Shown piece after piece: positions 16,930-24,601 of a stretch of 43,647 nucleotides of DNA. The position numbers and the translations under genes were made by a program. Each line of letters opens with the position of its first letter. Positions within the stretch are counted from its first letter, which is position 1. The notes beneath the pieces are model-generated. The model searched no databases, was not told the origin of the DNA, and saw only the letters and a list, made by a program, of their open reading frames with translations. Origin of the DNA: JBICIG01 sp043101605 (GTDB lineage Bacteria; Planctomycetota; Phycisphaerae; Phycisphaerales; UBA1924); NCBI GenBank assembly GCA_043101605.1, contig JBICIG010000084.1, positions 1 through 43,647 on the forward strand. Direction: 5' to 3'.

Positions 16930-17321
16930 GACGCATCTCCGCGGAATCCCCCACGGGCCGGCTCGGGCCGACGCCGCGGGCGGGGGCTGGGTCGGATCAA
17001 TCCTCGCCCGGTCCGGGATGGGCCGGGGCCCTCGATCGGACCGGTGCGAGCGAATCAAATGTATGCGGAACGGACCAGCGAGCCCCGGGGGCCGGCGACT
17101 GACCTCGGAGGATCAGCGCCCGCCGCGGGGCGGCGTAATTCGCGCGATGCTCGCCGAGATGGCTGGGCCCGGTCGGGTCATGGTGGCGATCCTAGCCCGC
17201 CGACCTGTCGTCGGGCGATTCGGATCCATCCTTCATCGGCGCAACCACCCCGCCGATGGAGCGTGAATCGGCAATCTCAGGGGCGCGGGACGAGAGGCCC
17301 TCGGTCGGTCGGCCGCGGCGA
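16930..17321. other. Non-coding stretch upstream of ileS
   Basis: 392 nt without a credible gene. It should hold the ileS promoter, read right to left. There is a perfect 8-bp hairpin at 17234-17258 (CATCGGCG / CGCCGATG, 9-nt loop) shortly after the end of the minus-strand gene at 17322, without a T-tract. I found no T-box specifier or GGTGGNACCGCG-like element, and no tRNA. Confidence 0.5.
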
Positions 17322-17885
17322 TCAGGCGTGCTCGAAGATGCTCTGCGTCCGCAGGACGAGCCCCTCTCGGGCGATCAGGTGGTAGGACTGGGCGTGGATC
17401 TCGCGGGCGAAGCGCTGGAGATCGAGGACGCTCAGGCAGGGCCCGCCGTCCTCCCACGCGCAGTGCAGGGAGTCGCCCAGCCGGACATGCTCCCGCATCT
17501 CATCGAGCGTGGAGAGATAGAGATTCTCCGAGAGCGTCTCGGTGGTGACGGTCGTCATGTACCGCACCTTGGAGTTCTTGAACGAGTGCTCGAAGTCCCG
17601 CTCTCCGGCGCACAGGAATGCGGACACGACGCCGGTCTCCGGGAGCCCGACTTCCTGGTCGGTCACGAGTTCGCACCCGCAGGTCCCGCCGTGCTCGAAG
17701 CGGATGAGGTGCCCCGCGGGCATGAGCCACGCCTCGGCCTCGTAGGCCTGGTGGCGGATCTCCCGGCGGGAGCGAAGATCAAAGAGCTCCGGGTGGAGCG
17801 CCCGATCGTAGAGGATCGTCTGGTAAGACTGGAGGCTCGGATGGGGGTGCGAGAGGTGGGTTGCGTGCGTCTTCGAATGCGTCAT
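17322..17885 (-). CDS. DUF2617-like protein of unknown function
   Basis: 187 residues from ATG 17885, with CGGAG about 10 nt upstream. It is soluble and lacks a signal peptide. The body (SYQTILYDRALHPELFDLRS..., RFEHGGTCGCELVTDQE, ENLYLSTLDEMREH) recalls the DUF2617 group found in Planctomycetes and Actinobacteria, but I hold this match only moderately. Four cysteines occur (CGCE, FLCAGE, LHCAWEDGGPC) with no clear metal site. The N-terminus is rich in His/Thr/Ser. Its upstream region is shared with the divergent HEAT-repeat gene. Confidence 0.6.
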   Translation of the reverse strand: MTHSKTHATHLSHPHPSLQSYQTILYDRALHPELFDLRSRREIRHQAYEAEAWLMPAGHLIRFEHGGTCGCELVTDQEVGLPETGVVSAFLCAGERDFEHSFKNSKVRYMTTVTTETLSENLYLSTLDEMREHVRLGDSLHCAWEDGGPCLSVLDLQRFAREIHAQSYHLIAREGLVLRTQSIFEHA

Positions 17886-18031
17886 GCGTTCGACTCCGGT
17901 CTGGGGGCCGTCGTGGCGTCCGGCGAGCGTTCGGGCAGGTGCCCCGAGCTCGAATCCGGGGCGGGGCGACTCCATCAACCCCGCAAACCTCCCGGTAAGC
18001 AACCACTATATCCCGGAAGGGTCCAGATTCG

Positions 18032-20284
18032 ATGCCCCGTGGGCAAATGTCCGAGAACACCCGTACACCTCGCAAGATATATGATGCTGACAGTGGCAGT
18101 CCACAATTTTTTGGGGGTCCCCCCACGAAATCTCCGTACTCGCTGCACTTCCAGCCAGAGCCCGCCCGCTTGACCAACCCTCCCTCCACCTCGATTCCAC
18201 GCCTTGCCTTGCTCCGGCGGCTCGGTGTCCGTCCCCGGCTTGCAGCGATCGCGGCGGCACTCCCGCATTCCTCGGCTACGGAGCGAGCGACCCTCGGCCC
18301 GGAACTGCTCGAACTGGCGCTCGAGCCGACCTCGCTTCGCGACAAACCCGCGTCCCTCGAGGCCCTCGGCGCCCTCCTCGCCGGCTGGTCCTGCCTCGAC
18401 GAGGACACCCGCCACGCCGCCGCCGCGGTCGGTCGGGGTCGCTGGCTCGAGGCGATCGCTCACGCCCGCCCGGGAACCCCGGAGCGGGCGCGGATCGACG
18501 AGGCCCTTCCCGCCGCCGCGTCGGAGATGCTCGAGCCCGAACTGCTCCGCCCGATCGGGGCGCTGCTGGGTCCCGAATCGCCCGCATCGCGCCACGCCGA
18601 GCGGGCGGTGCTGTCGATCGTGCGCTTTGCGATCCCGCCCGGCGTCGGCCGCACGCTCGGCTCTTTCGCGCCCGACTTCGAATTGGTCACGCCGAGCAAG
18701 GAGCCCGGTTCGGCCACCCGGCCGCCGATCGACGCCGAGGCGATCATCCGCGATCTCGGCGAACTCGCGTGGCAGTTCCCGCAGCACCGCTCTCGCCCCG
18801 TGCTGCTGGCGGCTCTCCTGCTCTCGGTCGGGTTGCGTTCCACATCGCGCACCGAAGGGCGCGATCGGCTGGATCGGCTGATGGATCAGTCGACGCACCC
18901 GAGTGCCGCCGCGCTCCGCGGCGTGCTTCGCTGGTCGCGTTCGCCCGCGTCGCGGGCGCTGGCGGTGCGCGCGCTGGCGACCCCCGCCGCCGCCAAGGCC
19001 GCCCGTGACCGGCTCTCCCGCGCCGAGTCCGAGGCCGACCACGAGAGCGTCGCCCGGCTGAGTCATCTTCTGCTGCACCCGGCGAGGCGGGCGATCCTCC
19101 GCCAGGCGCCGATCGCCTCCAAGCCGCGTGACGCGGGCGTTCCGGACGCTCCGCTTCCCGACGAGATCGCCCAGGGGTCGATGTCCGTCGCGGCCCGCCG
19201 GGGCCTGCCGAGGCTGGTCGAAGCGATCGCTCCCTGCGACACGGTTCGTCGGGGCGTGCTGGGTCCGATGCTGGCCGACGAGGACGACGCGGCGCGTCAC
19301 GCGGCGATGCGCGCCGAGACCGGCGCATTCCAGACCGACTACTGCTTCGATCCAAGCGAGCCGATTGCGCGATCAGCCACGCTTGCCCGATCGCGCATCG
19401 GGATCGCACGCACGCCCGGTCGGCTCGACGACGCGCGGCTCTGGAACCTGCTTTCGCGGAGCCCGCACGCATCGGTCCGGCGCATCGCGGCGGAGGAAGC
19501 CTGGGCGTCGGATCCGTGGAATCATCGATCCCCGGCGGGTCGGCTCGCGGCGAGGCGGTTGCTCGCTCAGCGCGGGGAGAGTCATCTTGCGGAGTTGCGG
19601 CGCCGGCTCGTGTCGGGGGCGATCGCCGACCGCATGGACACGGTGCTGCTGGCGCGATCGATCGGGGTGATCGAGCGGATCGGCCCGGAACTGGTCGAGA
19701 TCGTCCGCCGGCCGTGCGAGTCAGGCTCGCCCGAGGCGCGGCTGTGCGCCACGGCGTGCGCGGCGCTGGCGGCGCTGCCGGGCGACGACGCGGTCCGTGC
19801 GCTCAACTTCTGTCTGTCGCATGCCGACGACCGGGTGCGCGCCAATGCGCTCGACGCCCTGCATGCGCAGCGTCGGCGGCGGGGTTCGGTCCAGCCGCTG
19901 ACGCCGTTTGTCGAACTCAAGAGCGATCCGAACCACCGTGTGCGCGGCGGTGCGGTGCGGGCGCTGCTCGAGTCGGAGTCGCGCGATGCCGACGCGCCGC
20001 GGGCGCTCGTCGGGCTGCTGGGCGATGTGCGCACGCCGCACCGCGATGCGGGGCTGTGGGCGTTGGAGCGCACGCTGAGGGCGTCGAAGCATGGGGCGAT
20101 CGCGCCGGTCGAGAGCATGGTGGCCGACCTTCTGGAACGGATGGAGTCCGACGGGCTGACGGCGGCGGCCCGCGGGCGTCTCGATCGCTGCCGCGAGTCG
20201 CTGCGCGGCGGTCTGCGCGAGCGGTGGGGACGATCGGCGGGAGCGGGTTTGCTCGACGGCGAGCCCGGGGGAGGCGACGCGTGA
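18032..20284 (+). CDS. HEAT-repeat protein
   Basis: Up to 750 residues of Ala/Leu/Arg-rich helical pairs from about LALLRRLGVRPRLAAIAAAL to the C-terminus. The clearest HEAT units are near the end (PDDAVRALNFCLSH-like, VRANALDALHAQ, VRGGAVRALLES, DAGLWALERTL). Such solenoids act as protein-protein scaffolds; no catalytic motif is visible. The start is doubtful. The first 46 codons use codons rare in this genome (ATA, AGT, TTT, CCA) and lie in an AT-richer pocket, so TTG at 18170 may be the true start. The stop overlaps the next start as GTGA, coupling it to a small membrane protein. Confidence 0.8.
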   Translation: MPRGQMSENTRTPRKIYDADSGSPQFFGGPPTKSPYSLHFQPEPARLTNPPSTSIPRLALLRRLGVRPRLAAIAAALPHSSATERATLGPELLELALEPTSLRDKPASLEALGALLAGWSCLDEDTRHAAAAVGRGRWLEAIAHARPGTPERARIDEALPAAASEMLEPELLRPIGALLGPESPASRHAERAVLSIVRFAIPPGVGRTLGSFAPDFELVTPSKEPGSATRPPIDAEAIIRDLGELAWQFPQHRSRPVLLAALLLSVGLRSTSRTEGRDRLDRLMDQSTHPSAAALRGVLRWSRSPASRALAVRALATPAAAKAARDRLSRAESEADHESVARLSHLLLHPARRAILRQAPIASKPRDAGVPDAPLPDEIAQGSMSVAARRGLPRLVEAIAPCDTVRRGVLGPMLADEDDAARHAAMRAETGAFQTDYCFDPSEPIARSATLARSRIGIARTPGRLDDARLWNLLSRSPHASVRRIAAEEAWASDPWNHRSPAGRLAARRLLAQRGESHLAELRRRLVSGAIADRMDTVLLARSIGVIERIGPELVEIVRRPCESGSPEARLCATACAALAALPGDDAVRALNFCLSHADDRVRANALDALHAQRRRRGSVQPLTPFVELKSDPNHRVRGGAVRALLESESRDADAPRALVGLLGDVRTPHRDAGLWALERTLRASKHGAIAPVESMVADLLERMESDGLTAAARGRLDRCRESLRGGLRERWGRSAGAGLLDGEPGGGDA

Positions 20285-20712
20285 ACCTTCTCGACAGCAT
20301 CCTGCTGGCTCAACTCGACGAGCCGCTGCGGCTGCTGACCGAGCCGCCAACGCCCGAGGTGACAACGCCTCTCTGGCTGATCGTGCTGGTGGTGGCCGCA
20401 TCGGTGCTGGCGCTCGGATCGACGATCGCGTCGATGCTGATGTGGCGGCAGCGGAAGATCCAGGCCGACCCCGCGGGGCACGCGTTTCGTGCGCTCGCGC
20501 GGCAGTTGCGGGCTTCGGGTGCCGAGAAGAGGGCGCTGCGGGCGCTCGCGCTCGAGCGGGAGATCGAGCCGGTGGCGCTGCTGGTCAGCCCTTCGGCGCT
20601 CGCCGCGGCGATCGAGGCGTCGGAAAAGGAAACGGGGCTGGCGGTCGGTTCGCTCCGGGCGGCGCTCGGGCGGTTTCTCAATCAATCCCGGGCGGAGGGT
20701 GAAGCGGCTTGA
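20281..20712 (+). CDS. Small single-pass membrane protein, GTG start
   Basis: 143 residues starting at GTG 20281, overlapping the stop of the HEAT-repeat gene (GTGA). It begins NLLDSILLAQLDEPLRLL and has one clear membrane helix (LWLIVLVVAASVLALGSTIA), then a basic helical cytoplasmic tail (MWRQRKIQADPAGHAFRALA) and a C-terminal helical region. No family is recognised. The tight coupling suggests it anchors or partners the HEAT-repeat scaffold at the membrane. It ends 27 nt before the convergent lipase-like gene. The gene is easy to miss if only ATG starts are considered. Confidence 0.75.
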   Translation: MNLLDSILLAQLDEPLRLLTEPPTPEVTTPLWLIVLVVAASVLALGSTIASMLMWRQRKIQADPAGHAFRALARQLRASGAEKRALRALALEREIEPVALLVSPSALAAAIEASEKETGLAVGSLRAALGRFLNQSRAEGEAA

Positions 20713-20739
20713 GGGACCGAATCCTGCGCGCGATGCCGG

Positions 20740-21600
20740 TCAGTCCGTCGGCGGGGGTTCATCCGGCGCGGCGATGGGTTGTTCACCACGCAGGCGGGAC
20801 GCGATGTCGAGCAGGATGCGGCGGTCCTGGGTCGCGGCGAAGTGGCTGAGCAGCCGGGTGCCGGGGATCCACATCGGGTTCCGCCCGTGCGGGGCGGTGT
20901 TGGTCGCACCGACCATGCGGTCGTTGAGGTTTGCGTAGCAGTGGAGTTCCATTGCGTCGTGCGATTCGCGCTCCTCGAGATTGCGGAGGAACTCCGAATC
21001 GGCGCGCATCTGCGAACTGGCGCGGTCGGGGGCGATGCGAGACGCGAGGCGCGCGCCGCGATGGGGCGTGCCGATGGTAAAGAGGCGTGCGATGCGCGGG
21101 TGCTCGCCGGCGAGCCCGGCTTCGATGGTCCGCGCGACCAGTCCGCCCATCGAGATGCCGACGACATCGATCGGACGCAGGGACTGGGCCGGTTCGCCGG
21201 ACGCGACGCCGAGCGCCCGTCGGATGCGCGCGCAGGCGAGGCGTGCGATGGAGGGGATGTCGCCGCGAAAGGTGTAGGAGATCGGCAGGGCGTCGAGGTG
21301 GTCGTGGGAGGTGAGTGCGATGAGTCGTGCGGCGACGGCGTTGGCGACGCTCGGCGGGCTGCGCCAGCCGGCGAGGATGATCAGGGGCCGGTCGAGCGGT
21401 CGGGGCTCGGCGTGGAAGCGGCGGGCGAGGTCTGCCAGTCGGGCCGGGTCGGGGTTGAAGGCGGGGTTGACCGGGGCGGGTCGGACGGTCAGCAGGGGGG
21501 ACCGGAGAGCCGGGGCCGAGACCGCCGCGGCGAGGGGGCGGAGGGCGGCTTTCCAGGGGGGCTGGGCAAGGCGGGCGGGATGGGGCGGGGCATCGGTCAC
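20740..21600 (-). CDS. Alpha/beta-hydrolase, triacylglycerol-lipase/PGAP1-like
   Basis: 286 residues if the start is GTG 21600; longer in-frame starts would overlap the divergent gene at 21784. The fold is shown by PLIILAGW near the oxyanion strand, the nucleophile elbow GISMGG with S150, and TIGTPHRGARLA, a sequence typical of lipases of the LipA/PGAP1 type. The acid and base are probably D in NLNDRMVG and H in LLSHFAAT near the C-terminus. No signal peptide is evident with this start, but the N-terminus is rich in Pro/Ala/Arg. The substrate is probably a carboxylic or lipid ester. It is convergent with the small membrane protein gene. Confidence 0.75.
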   Translation of the reverse strand: MTDAPPHPARLAQPPWKAALRPLAAAVSAPALRSPLLTVRPAPVNPAFNPDPARLADLARRFHAEPRPLDRPLIILAGWRSPPSVANAVAARLIALTSHDHLDALPISYTFRGDIPSIARLACARIRRALGVASGEPAQSLRPIDVVGISMGGLVARTIEAGLAGEHPRIARLFTIGTPHRGARLASRIAPDRASSQMRADSEFLRNLEERESHDAMELHCYANLNDRMVGATNTAPHGRNPMWIPGTRLLSHFAATQDRRILLDIASRLRGEQPIAAPDEPPPTD

Positions 21601-21783
21601 ACGGGGATCCGGTTTGCGTGAGGCGGGCTCGGGGAGCGACTGGGGGGCGGTCTGGGGTGATTGCGGGCGAACCCGGGCGGGTGGTGAAGCGAACGGGCCG
21701 GGAATCCGAATACTCCGGGGCCGGGCGCCGGTATCACCCGGCGATCGGTCCGTTTCAAGCCCGCATCGAACCGGAGAGACCAT

Positions 21784-23103
21784 ATGACCCCGCTCGTCCG
21801 CCGAGTCCGCGACCGTGCCCGATTCCTGAAGCTCAAGGCTGCCTGCGCCGGGCTGGCGGCGACGCTGTTCGCGGGGGCCGGTTCGGTGGCTTCGGCCCAG
21901 CAGGGCGATGAGCAACGGTTCATGCGGGTGGCAGAGTCGGAATCGGACGCGAAGTTCTCACTGGAGGTCGCGATCCGGGCGTACAAGCCGGTGAGCGGCG
22001 AGGGGCCGACGGTATACCTCGCGTCGGCGGTGCACCTGGGCGAGGCGGAGTTCTACCACGAACTGCAGACCTTCCTCGACGGGCTGGATGTGGTGCTGTT
22101 CGAGCAGGTGCGCGGACCGAACGAGCCGGAGGACCCGCGTTGGTCCGGGGCGCGGGACGATGACCTCAAGTCGGATCTGTCGCGTCGGCGGGCGACGCTG
22201 CTGGCGACGCGGATCGACGAGTTCCGTGCGCGGAATGGGCGTTATCCCGAGTCGCTGGTGGAACTCCGCGAAGCGGCGGGGGAGGACGCGCCGGCGTTCA
22301 TCGATCCGGCGTTGATCGACGCCTGGGGCGAGAGCTACGGCTACTCGGTGATCGACGAGGGGGGCGAGCCGGTTGCGTTCGTCGTGAGCCTCGGGGCCGA
22401 CGGGCGCGTGGGCGGGGTGGGGGTCGATACCGATCTGTACGCGTCGCCCGATTATCTGCCCGAGCCCAAGCGGGTGGAGCTTCGTTCGCGGGGCATGCAG
22501 CCCCGGCTTGCCAAGGCGCTGGGGCTGCAGTTCCAGCTCGCGGTGATGGACCACTCGGCGCCGACCTGGCGCAACGCGGATGTCACGGTGACCGAGGTCC
22601 AGCAGTCGCTGGCCGAGGCGGGCCCGCAGGCGGCGGCGCAGGGCGAGGCGCTGTTCCAGGCGCTGTCGGGCGACGGGCTGATGGGGCGGCTGTCGGGGGT
22701 GCTGATCGGGCTGGTGCGGGTGAGCCCGACGATGCGCGAGATGACCAAGACGATGCTGATCGAGACCGTGCCGCAGATGGAATCGGGCGCGATGACCGAC
22801 AACCCGATGTTCGGCGACCTGATGGAGGTGATCCTCGATCGGCGGAACGACCGGGTGATCGCGGACCTAAAGCGGGTGCTGCGCGAGGAGCCCGAGGTGC
22901 GGACGATCGGGATCATCTACGGCGCGGGACATCTGCCGGGCATCGAGGGCACGCTGATGAGCGAGATGGGATACGAGCCGGCGGCGGCGCGATGGGTCAA
23001 GGCGATGACGGCCGACCTCGGGTCGCTCGGGCTCGACGCGAGCCAGGCGCGGATGATGCGGGACACGGTGCGGCGGATGGTGGAGGCGCAGATGGGGCGG
23101 TAG
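21784..23103 (+). CDS. Secreted TraB/TIKI-like protein with embedded GspG-like domain
   Basis: 439 residues. ATG 21784 has GGAGAG 5-6 nt upstream and is followed by a signal peptide (LKLKAACAGLAATLFAGAGS). The TraB/PrgY/TIKI-type motifs are split. The first part has YLASAVHLGEAEFYHELQ with H84 and VVLFEQV. The second has IIYGAGHLPGIE with H383, a GxxH motif, near the C-terminus. In between, about residues 135-219, lies a stretch like the periplasmic domain of the type II secretion pseudopilin GspG: IDEFRARNGRYPESL, DAWGESYGYSV and SLGADGRVGGVGVDTDLY. The family includes metal-dependent peptidases (TIKI) and pheromone-processing proteins. It is likely exported. Enzymatic activity is inferred, not shown. 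Confidence 0.75.
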   Translation: MTPLVRRVRDRARFLKLKAACAGLAATLFAGAGSVASAQQGDEQRFMRVAESESDAKFSLEVAIRAYKPVSGEGPTVYLASAVHLGEAEFYHELQTFLDGLDVVLFEQVRGPNEPEDPRWSGARDDDLKSDLSRRRATLLATRIDEFRARNGRYPESLVELREAAGEDAPAFIDPALIDAWGESYGYSVIDEGGEPVAFVVSLGADGRVGGVGVDTDLYASPDYLPEPKRVELRSRGMQPRLAKALGLQFQLAVMDHSAPTWRNADVTVTEVQQSLAEAGPQAAAQGEALFQALSGDGLMGRLSGVLIGLVRVSPTMREMTKTMLIETVPQMESGAMTDNPMFGDLMEVILDRRNDRVIADLKRVLREEPEVRTIGIIYGAGHLPGIEGTLMSEMGYEPAAARWVKAMTADLGSLGLDASQARMMRDTVRRMVEAQMGR

Positions 23104-23125
23104 CCTGTCTCTCGGAGCACATCTT

Positions 23126-23554
23126 TTGGGTCAGTTTCTCGAGAAAGAAGATGCGGCACGAGTCAAGCGCGCCCTTGTCGAGCGGTACGGCCTTCATCCG
23201 GCGGCGGCTCAGTATGATCTGGTGAACTCCATTATCTACGCCGGTCGCATCCTGCCGGTAGCGGAGTTCTCGCTTTTCCGTTGGGGCGGCGAGTTGAACG
23301 AAGCGTTGTATCGAATCGGGTGCATGTTTCACGACCATCTGCCCGTCCTCGTGGCCTGGGAACGCGACGACACGGTCGAGGCGATGACGTTCGGACAGTT
23401 GAAGGCGTGTTTCCGCGATCGCTACCTGCGTGGCTTCCACGAAATGGTCGTCTTCGATCGAAGAGCTGATTGGTTCATCTGTACCCACGATGAGGGAGCG
23501 GTGGGGTATCACCTGCCCTCGTCGTGTCGGGAAGATGAGCCGGACGGGCGGTGA
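23126..23554 (+). CDS. Orphan protein, TTG start, possibly horizontally acquired
   Basis: 142 residues from TTG 23126 with GGAG 9 nt upstream. No signal peptide, membrane segment or recognised motif. It is acidic and aromatic-rich (EFSLFRWGGELNEALYRIG, DHLPVLVAWERDD, HEMVVFDRRADWFICTHDEG), with two cysteines. Codon choice is less GC3-biased than in neighbouring genes and it holds the only coding ACGT in the window (23387-23390), both hinting at recent arrival. The size and composition would suit an immunity-type protein, but no toxin is adjacent, so no function is assigned. Confidence 0.6.
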   Translation: MGQFLEKEDAARVKRALVERYGLHPAAAQYDLVNSIIYAGRILPVAEFSLFRWGGELNEALYRIGCMFHDHLPVLVAWERDDTVEAMTFGQLKACFRDRYLRGFHEMVVFDRRADWFICTHDEGAVGYHLPSSCREDEPDGR

Positions 23555-23605
23555 TTCCGTGAGATCAGGCCTCGGCCGGCGCGTTGAACGGGAGGCAATC
23601 GGGGC

Positions 23606-23625
23606 GCGACGCGTTTCCGCGTCGC
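23606..23625 (-). terminator. GNRA-capped hairpin downstream of mscL
   Basis: On the minus strand GCGACGCG and CGCGTCGC form a perfect 8-bp stem closed by a GAAA tetraloop, 36 nt after the mscL stop. No T-tract follows. It sits between convergent genes and probably ends or stabilises the mscL transcript. Confidence 0.5.
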
Positions 23626-23660
23626 TCCCGGGTCGGTTCCTGCGGACCGGTTGCTGCTGA

Positions 23661-24077
23661 TCAGTTCTTGGCGAGCAGGTCGCGGATCTCGCGGAGGAGG
23701 GCGACATCCTCGGGCGGCGGGGCGGCGGCGGTCGCCTCCTCGCGCTCCTTCTCGAACCGCTTCTTGGCGTTGTTCATCAGCTTGACGACGACGAAGAGCG
23801 CGAACGCGACGATGGTGAAGTTGATGATGGCGTTGATGAACTCGCCGTAGAAGATCGCGACCTCAGCGGTCCCGGCGGCTTCGTCGCCGGCGGCGAGGAC
23901 GAACTTCTTGTCCGCGAAGTCCATCCCGCCGAGCAGCAGCCCGAGCGGGGGCATCATGACCTTGTCGACGAGCGTCTTGACGACGAGCCCGAAGGCGGCG
24001 CCGATGACGATGCCGACGGCCATGTCGATGACATTGCCTCGCATCGCGAAATCACGGAACTCCTTGGCAAACCCCAT
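23661..24077 (-). CDS. mscL: Large-conductance mechanosensitive channel MscL
   Basis: 138 residues, the usual length. AAGGAG lies about 7 nt before the ATG. The N-terminus MGFAKEFRDFAMRGNVIDMAVG leads into TM1 (VIGAAFGLVVKTLVDKVMMP), followed by a periplasmic loop and TM2 (FINAIINFTIVAFALFVVVK). The C-terminal cytoplasmic helix carries the charged RFEKEREE stretch and ends ALLREIRDLLAKN. It forms a homopentameric channel in the inner membrane that opens under membrane tension to release solutes on osmotic downshock. It is a single-gene unit. Confidence 0.97.
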   Translation of the reverse strand: MGFAKEFRDFAMRGNVIDMAVGIVIGAAFGLVVKTLVDKVMMPPLGLLLGGMDFADKKFVLAAGDEAAGTAEVAIFYGEFINAIINFTIVAFALFVVVKLMNNAKKRFEKEREEATAAAPPPEDVALLREIRDLLAKN

Positions 24078-24311
24078 GATCGACTCCTTGTGGCGACCCC
24101 CGGGCGGCCGGGGGCCCGGGCTCGGAGGCGGTCGGCGCGCCCATCGCGTCGTGCCGCCCGGGAGGTGCCGGGGCCGCGCGGATTAGATCCGGGAGCGGGG
24201 CGGTTGTCGAGGGGGAGGAAGGGTGGTGGCTTTTGGGGGTGGTGGGTGCGAGACCGCGCTGCCGGGTTGCGAGAGGGTGGCGACAGCGGATGCCGCGTAT
24301 GCCTGTGCTGG

Positions 24312-24383
24312 GTTGGCGTCAGGCCGACTTGGGATGTCGCAGAGGCATCGCTAAGAACTGTGTCCCAATCGGTGGCGCCCGGC
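24312..24383 (+). repeat. Structured direct repeat, copy 1 (upstream of FGE-like gene)
   Basis: The core 24335-24383 (49 nt, TGTCGCAGAGGCATCGCT...) matches copy 2 at 25662-25710 in 42 of 49 positions without gaps, and weaker similarity extends left to GTTGG at 24312. It folds as CCGA-c-TTGGGA-tgt-CGCAG, a 15-nt loop, then CTGTG-TCCCAA-TCGG (24324-24372), a hairpin with bulges on the left arm only. Confidence 0.75.
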
Positions 24384-24440
24384 GAACAGTGACGGGGCGC
24401 ACTGGGGAGAAACTGCCGAGCAGAGCGAGGTGTCAGTACG

Positions 24441-24494
24441 GGCAGATTCCCCGCGGCCTCGCCGTTCATTGTGTCCAAATTCCGCGAATCTGCC
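24441..24494. repeat. 9-bp inverted repeat in FGE-like gene upstream region
   Basis: GGCAGATTC (24441-24449) and GAATCTGCC (24486-24494) are perfect inverted copies separated by 36 nt, ending about 107 nt before the start codon at 24602. This could be a cruciform, an operator with a looped repressor, or chance. Confidence 0.4.
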
Positions 24495-24601
24495 GGTTTC
24501 ACTTGAGATTCCGGGAGAGGCGGAAGGTAATCTCCGCTTAGCGATCGATGAGAGACCGATCGGCGCGAGAGACAGGCAATTCGGGACAGGGGAGAGACCT
24601 C

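Larger units (their letters stand above)
24078..24601. other. 524-nt non-coding region upstream of the FGE-like gene
   Basis: No credible gene. It contains one copy of the paired structured repeat (24312-24383), an inverted repeat (24441-24494) and a plausible -10 hexamer TAATCT at about 24527-24532 for the gene starting at 24602. The first 150 nt after the mscL start are very G-rich. Confidence 0.5.

Noticed and set aside
16930..17321. T-box riboswitch upstream of ileS
   Set aside because: No GGTGGNACCGCG-like antiterminator sequence and no terminator with a T-tract were found.
18090..18112. DnaA box near AGTCCACAA
   Set aside because: Matches the TTATCCACA consensus at only part of its positions, occurs once, and has no origin features beside it.
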